DNA of 6,302 bases from CAVUAF01 sp964460655. GTDB lineage: Bacteria; Acidobacteriota; Terriglobia; Terriglobales; Acidobacteriaceae. The DNA is taken from positions 1 to 6,302 of the forward strand of contig CAYWSH010000204.1 of the NCBI GenBank assembly GCA_964460655.1, written 5' to 3'. Positions 4,139-6,302 of the stretch are shown here, in pieces. The notes beneath the pieces are model-generated. The model worked only from the letters and a program-made list of their open reading frames with translations, made no database searches and was not told the DNA's origin. Every line of letters starts with the position of its first letter. Within the stretch, counting starts at the first letter, position 1. Made by a program: the position numbers and the translations under genes.

Positions 4139-4560
4139 CAGTTTTTCCTACCCGCCCTGGTCGGTGCGCCCTTGCCGCGCGCGATGCCCGCGAATGCTTC
4201 CGCCACCTGGCGTTCGAGCGCCGCGAAATCGGCGGTGAGCACCGAACGTCTTGGATGAAAAACCACGTCCACCGGCTGCGGTAAATCGCCCAAAGCCTTG
4301 CGTACCGCTTCGCGCACGCGCCGCCGGATGCGGTTCCGCACCACCGCGCCGCCTAACGCCCGGGGCGTGGTAAAGCCGGCACGCGGGCTGCCTTCCGTGC
4401 GTGCCCGCCAGAACACTGCCATGTCAGGCAGCGTGAGCCGACGTCCTTCTTCGTAGACGCGCACAAAATCGGCGCGCTTGAGGAGCCGCGCCGACTTGGG
4501 AAAACGCTCGTCGCGCGCACTGCCCTGCGCCCGGGATTGCGCACGACTTTCAGGAACCAT
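4138..4560 (-). CDS. rnpA: Ribonuclease P protein component
   Basis: Protein subunit of RNase P, which helps the catalytic RNA mature the 5' ends of tRNAs. The product is 140 residues. The fold begins at RFPKSARLLKRADFVRVYEE (19-38) with the family-type F/Y residues. The strand AGFTTPRALGGAVVRNR leads into the RNR signature helix RNRIRRRVREAVRKAL (75-90), and then comes VDVVFHPRRSVLTADFAALE (97-116). The first 18 residues and the basic tail (GKGAPTRAGRKN) lie outside the conserved core. ATG 4560 is used here; GTG 4566 is also open, and only nine bases separate ATG 4560 from the second gap, so the start and ribosome-binding site cannot be judged. It is first of the visible rnpA-yidD-yidC set; rpmH (L34) usually precedes it and would fall in the gap. 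Confidence 0.93.
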   Translation of the reverse strand: MVPESRAQSRAQGSARDERFPKSARLLKRADFVRVYEEGRRLTLPDMAVFWRARTEGSPRAGFTTPRALGGAVVRNRIRRRVREAVRKALGDLPQPVDVVFHPRRSVLTADFAALERQVAEAFAGIARGKGAPTRAGRKN

Positions 4561-4569
4561 GTTCACGAA

Positions 4570-4669
4570 NNNNNNNNNNNNNNNNNNNNNNNNNNNNNNN
4601 NNNNNNNNNNNNNNNNNNNNNNNNNNNNNNNNNNNNNNNNNNNNNNNNNNNNNNNNNNNNNNNNNNNNN
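4570..4669. other. 100-N scaffold gap, likely real
   Basis: Exactly 100 N, so the true size is unknown. Unlike the first gap the flanks share no meaningful overlap (only GAA). Missing sequence probably includes rpmH on the minus strand, the promoter of the rnpA operon and the 5' end of the coiled-coil ORF on the plus strand. Confidence 0.8.
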
Positions 4670-4858
4670 GAAGGCAGCCGCCAACCGCTGACGCCGGAAG
4701 AGCAGCATCGGCGACAAGAGTTGGAGGTTTTGCGGCTCGCGTTGAGCCGCACGCGCCACAACCTAGAAGCCGCCACCAACGAGCGGCACCAGCAGCAGTT
4801 GGCATCGGCGATCGCGGATTTGGAACGGCGGATCGCCGAACTCGATAAATCGCGTTAA
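4670..4858 (+). CDS. C-terminal part of a coiled-coil protein of unknown function (5' partial, in gap)
   Basis: Sixty-two codons are open from the gap edge to TAA 4856-4858. The product is highly charged and helical. After LTPEEQHRRQ come heptad-like blocks, LEVLRLALSRTRHNLEAA and QQQLASAIADLERRIAELDKSR's helix, with Leu/Ile/Ala at the repeating positions: a coiled coil with no membrane segment. Codons end mostly in G or C, in keeping with a chromosomal gene here. It is not the C-terminus of DnaA, since the domain IV helix-turn-helix residues are absent. The opposite strand is also open but gives a less protein-like sequence. Function is unknown; it sits between the rnpA operon and dnaN and is transcribed toward dnaN, from which about 400 bp separate it. 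Confidence 0.55.
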   Translation, partial: EGSRQPLTPEEQHRRQELEVLRLALSRTRHNLEAATNERHQQQLASAIADLERRIAELDKSR

Positions 4859-5151
4859 GTTTTCCTTGGCGACGCGCCCCGGCAGAAGCGGCCAAACCGG
4901 CCTCGATCCACCTTTTCCACGAATCCAACTACTCCTTCTCACGCAAAACACGGACGAAGTGTGGAGACATCCGTATCGCTCGTACCGGGTGAAAACCGCC
5001 GGACCGTTCTCCCTCCGCGCCACCGGTTCGGGACCGGTTCCGCAATGTGGGCTCAGTACGACCGCCACCGCTGCCATTCATCGTAAGGTCACGATTTCCA
5101 CTTTTCCGAGCCAAACGGCTGTTGCTACTGGTATTTCTATTGGTTTTGATT

Positions 5152-5160
5152 TGATATAAC
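5152..5160 (+). promoter_or_regulatory. Candidate extended -10 promoter of dnaN
   Basis: TGATATAAC fits the extended -10 form TGnTATAAT with one change. No good -35 is found 16-18 bp upstream, as is usual for extended -10 promoters. It lies at the end of the only AT-rich stretch before dnaN and just before the palindrome ACGTACGT (5159-5166). The leader would be about 90 nt. Confidence 0.4.
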
Positions 5161-5186
5161 GTACGTAAAAGCAGTCGCCGCGTCAG

Positions 5187-5201
5187 CCCCGCTGTGCGGG
5201 G
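5187..5201 (+). promoter_or_regulatory. Small hairpin in the dnaN leader
   Basis: CCCCGC (5187-5192) pairs with GCGGGG (5196-5201) around a TGT loop. There is no U-run, so it is not a typical terminator. It may affect mRNA stability or be incidental. Confidence 0.3.
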
Positions 5202-5256
5202 TCCAGCCAGGAACCGAACGAATCATCCGGCCGCCGTGCCGGGCGAGGGGACCGCC

Positions 5257-6302
5257 ATGGAGATCACCGTCAGCAAGTCGGAGCTGCTCAAGGAACTCAC
5301 CGCCACGCAAGGCGTGGTGGAACGCAAGACGACCATCCCCATCCTGTCGAATTTCCTGTTCGAGGCGGCAGGCGACAAACTGACGCTGACCGCCACCGAC
5401 CTTGACCTGAGCCTGCGGACATCGTGCGTAGCCAAGGTGAAGAAGGAAGGCGCATGCACCATCCCGGCGCGCAAACTCTATGACTACGTGAAGCTGCTGC
5501 CCGAGGGCGAGATCTCGGTGAAGCTCCTGGAGAACCACTGGGTGCAGATCCGCAGCGGACGGTCGAACACGAAGATGGTCGGCATGGCGCGCGCGAATTT
5601 TCCGTCGCTACCGAATTTCCCGACGTCCGACGTCGTGAAGGTCCCGGCCAACGTGCTGCGCACGCTGATCGCGAAGACGATCTTTGCGATATCCAACGAG
5701 GAGTCGCGCTACACGCTGAACGGCGCGCTCATGGTGCTGAAGCCGGAGTCGATCACCATGGTGGCGACCGATGGGCACCGGCTGGCGCACATCGAGAAGT
5801 CCAACGCGACGTTCGAAGGCGTGCACGGCGAGATGAAGACGCTCGTTCCGAAGAAGGCGATGAACGAGATCAAGGCGCTGCTCGATTCCACCGATGCCGC
5901 CAGCGTGGAATTCGCGAAGGACGAATCGACGCTCTTCTTCCGCATTGGCGACCGCTTGCTGACGTCGCGCCAGCTCACCGGCCAATTCCCCAACTACGAA
6001 GCGGTGCTGCCGCGCGACAACACGAAGTACGTCACGGTGAAGTGCGATGACATCTCGAGCGCGATCCAGCGCGTGGCGCAGTTCGCCGACGAACGCTCGG
6101 GCGCGATCCGCATCAAGCTGGAGAAGGACGAGATCAAGATCTCGAGTTCGAGCACGGAGGCGGGCGAATCGGAGGATTCGATCGAGACGCAGTACAAGGC
6201 CGATCCGCTGGTGATCGGGTTCAACTCCGGCTACCTGCTCGATTTCCTGAAAGCAACGAACGGAGAGAAGGAAGTGCGGCTGGAGTTCAAAGATCCGCAG
6301 TC
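5257..6302 (+). CDS. dnaN: DNA polymerase III beta subunit, sliding clamp (3' partial)
   Basis: Ring-shaped processivity clamp that tethers the replicative polymerase and other partners to DNA. From ATG 5257, 348 codons and two bases are present, open to the window edge; about 20-30 residues are missing from a usual 370. A GAGGGG ribosome-binding site lies 6 bases before the ATG. The N-terminus, MEITVSKSELLKELTATQGV then RKTTIPILSNFL, is the clamp domain I pattern. The signature VATDGHRLAHIEK lies at residues 169-181 and contributes to the partner-binding cleft. RQLTGQFPNYEAVLPRD (238-254) marks the domain II/III junction, and domain III follows to the edge. Normally dnaA sits directly upstream in the same direction; here the upstream gene is an unrelated coiled-coil ORF. 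Codon use is strongly G/C-ending, typical of the chromosome. Confidence 0.97.
   Translation, partial: MEITVSKSELLKELTATQGVVERKTTIPILSNFLFEAAGDKLTLTATDLDLSLRTSCVAKVKKEGACTIPARKLYDYVKLLPEGEISVKLLENHWVQIRSGRSNTKMVGMARANFPSLPNFPTSDVVKVPANVLRTLIAKTIFAISNEESRYTLNGALMVLKPESITMVATDGHRLAHIEKSNATFEGVHGEMKTLVPKKAMNEIKALLDSTDAASVEFAKDESTLFFRIGDRLLTSRQLTGQFPNYEAVLPRDNTKYVTVKCDDISSAIQRVAQFADERSGAIRIKLEKDEIKISSSSTEAGESEDSIETQYKADPLVIGFNSGYLLDFLKATNGEKEVRLEFKDPQ

Larger units (their letters stand above)
4859..5256. other. 398-bp intergenic region upstream of dnaN, possible origin or promoter region
   Basis: No gene seen. It carries weak DnaA-box-like 9-mers: TTTTCCACG (4913-4921, plus), GTCTCCACA (4968-4960, minus) and ATTTCCACT (5094-5102, plus). 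An 11-bp-spaced duplication of ACCGGTTC lies at 5022-5040. There is an AT-rich stretch at about 5125-5170, and then a dnaN leader with a hairpin at 5187-5201. None of the boxes is a perfect TTATNCACA, so an origin here is only a possibility. Confidence 0.4.

Noticed and set aside
1..6302. Genome-wide reassignment of UGA
   Set aside because: rnpA and yidD end naturally at UGA with correct lengths and overlapping starts, so UGA is a normal stop here.
1..6302. tRNA or rRNA genes
   Set aside because: I saw no cloverleaf, T-loop (GGTTCGAATCC-like) or rRNA segments in the readable sequence on either strand, within the limits of reading by eye.

Overview
The window looks like a GC-rich chromosomal segment from a draft or metagenome-derived assembly, carrying two 100-N scaffold gaps. 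A bacterium of the Acidobacteriota (Koribacter/Terriglobia-like) is the best guess. This rests on the style of the YidC, RnpA and DnaN proteins and on the intergenic hairpin repeats of the 'TCCTTCG...CTCAGGATGA' and 'GGCACGGC-TGAA-GCCGTGCC' type, which I recall from such genomes. The assignment is from memory, not from a search.

Left part (1-1179): small genes. A 5'-truncated BCP/PrxQ peroxiredoxin has an in-frame TGA exactly where the peroxidatic cysteine should be, followed at the expected distance by a hairpin resembling a bacterial SECIS element. It is best read as a selenoprotein. It ends back to back with a convergent 69-aa ribbon-helix-helix (RHH) regulator. That gene diverges from a 99-aa unknown protein across an intergenic region holding five contiguous 8-bp TAGCAANN units and two perfect TTGCTAGCAA palindromes, a strong candidate RHH operator. 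The 99-aa gene converges on a 62-aa putative zinc-binding protein. The RHH and 99-aa genes use more A/T-ending codons than the housekeeping genes to the right and may be a separately acquired module.

Middle (1180-1890): about 700 bp with no convincing gene except one doubtful small ORF. It contains nested inverted repeats, a short AT-rich stretch with a NrdR-box-like palindrome next to a consensus DnaA box, and a cluster of hairpin and palindromic repeats ending just past the yidC stop.

Right part (1891-6302): the conserved replication-origin neighbourhood. On the minus strand rnpA-yidD-yidC form a tightly overlapping operon (1-nt and 4-nt overlaps) for RNase P protein and membrane-protein insertion. 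The first N gap sits inside yidC but is false: its flanks carry the same 55 bp, and removing 155 bp restores one 612-codon frame. The second gap lies just upstream of rnpA, where rpmH would be expected, and also cuts the start of a plus-strand coiled-coil ORF. Then come about 400 bp of noncoding DNA with weak DnaA-box-like sites and an extended -10 promoter, and dnaN (sliding clamp), which runs off the window. dnaA is not seen next to dnaN.

The most notable features are the putative selenocysteine peroxiredoxin with its SECIS-like hairpin, the 8-bp repeat operator beside the RHH gene, and a 7-bp tandem repeat forming the yidD tail immediately before the yidC start.
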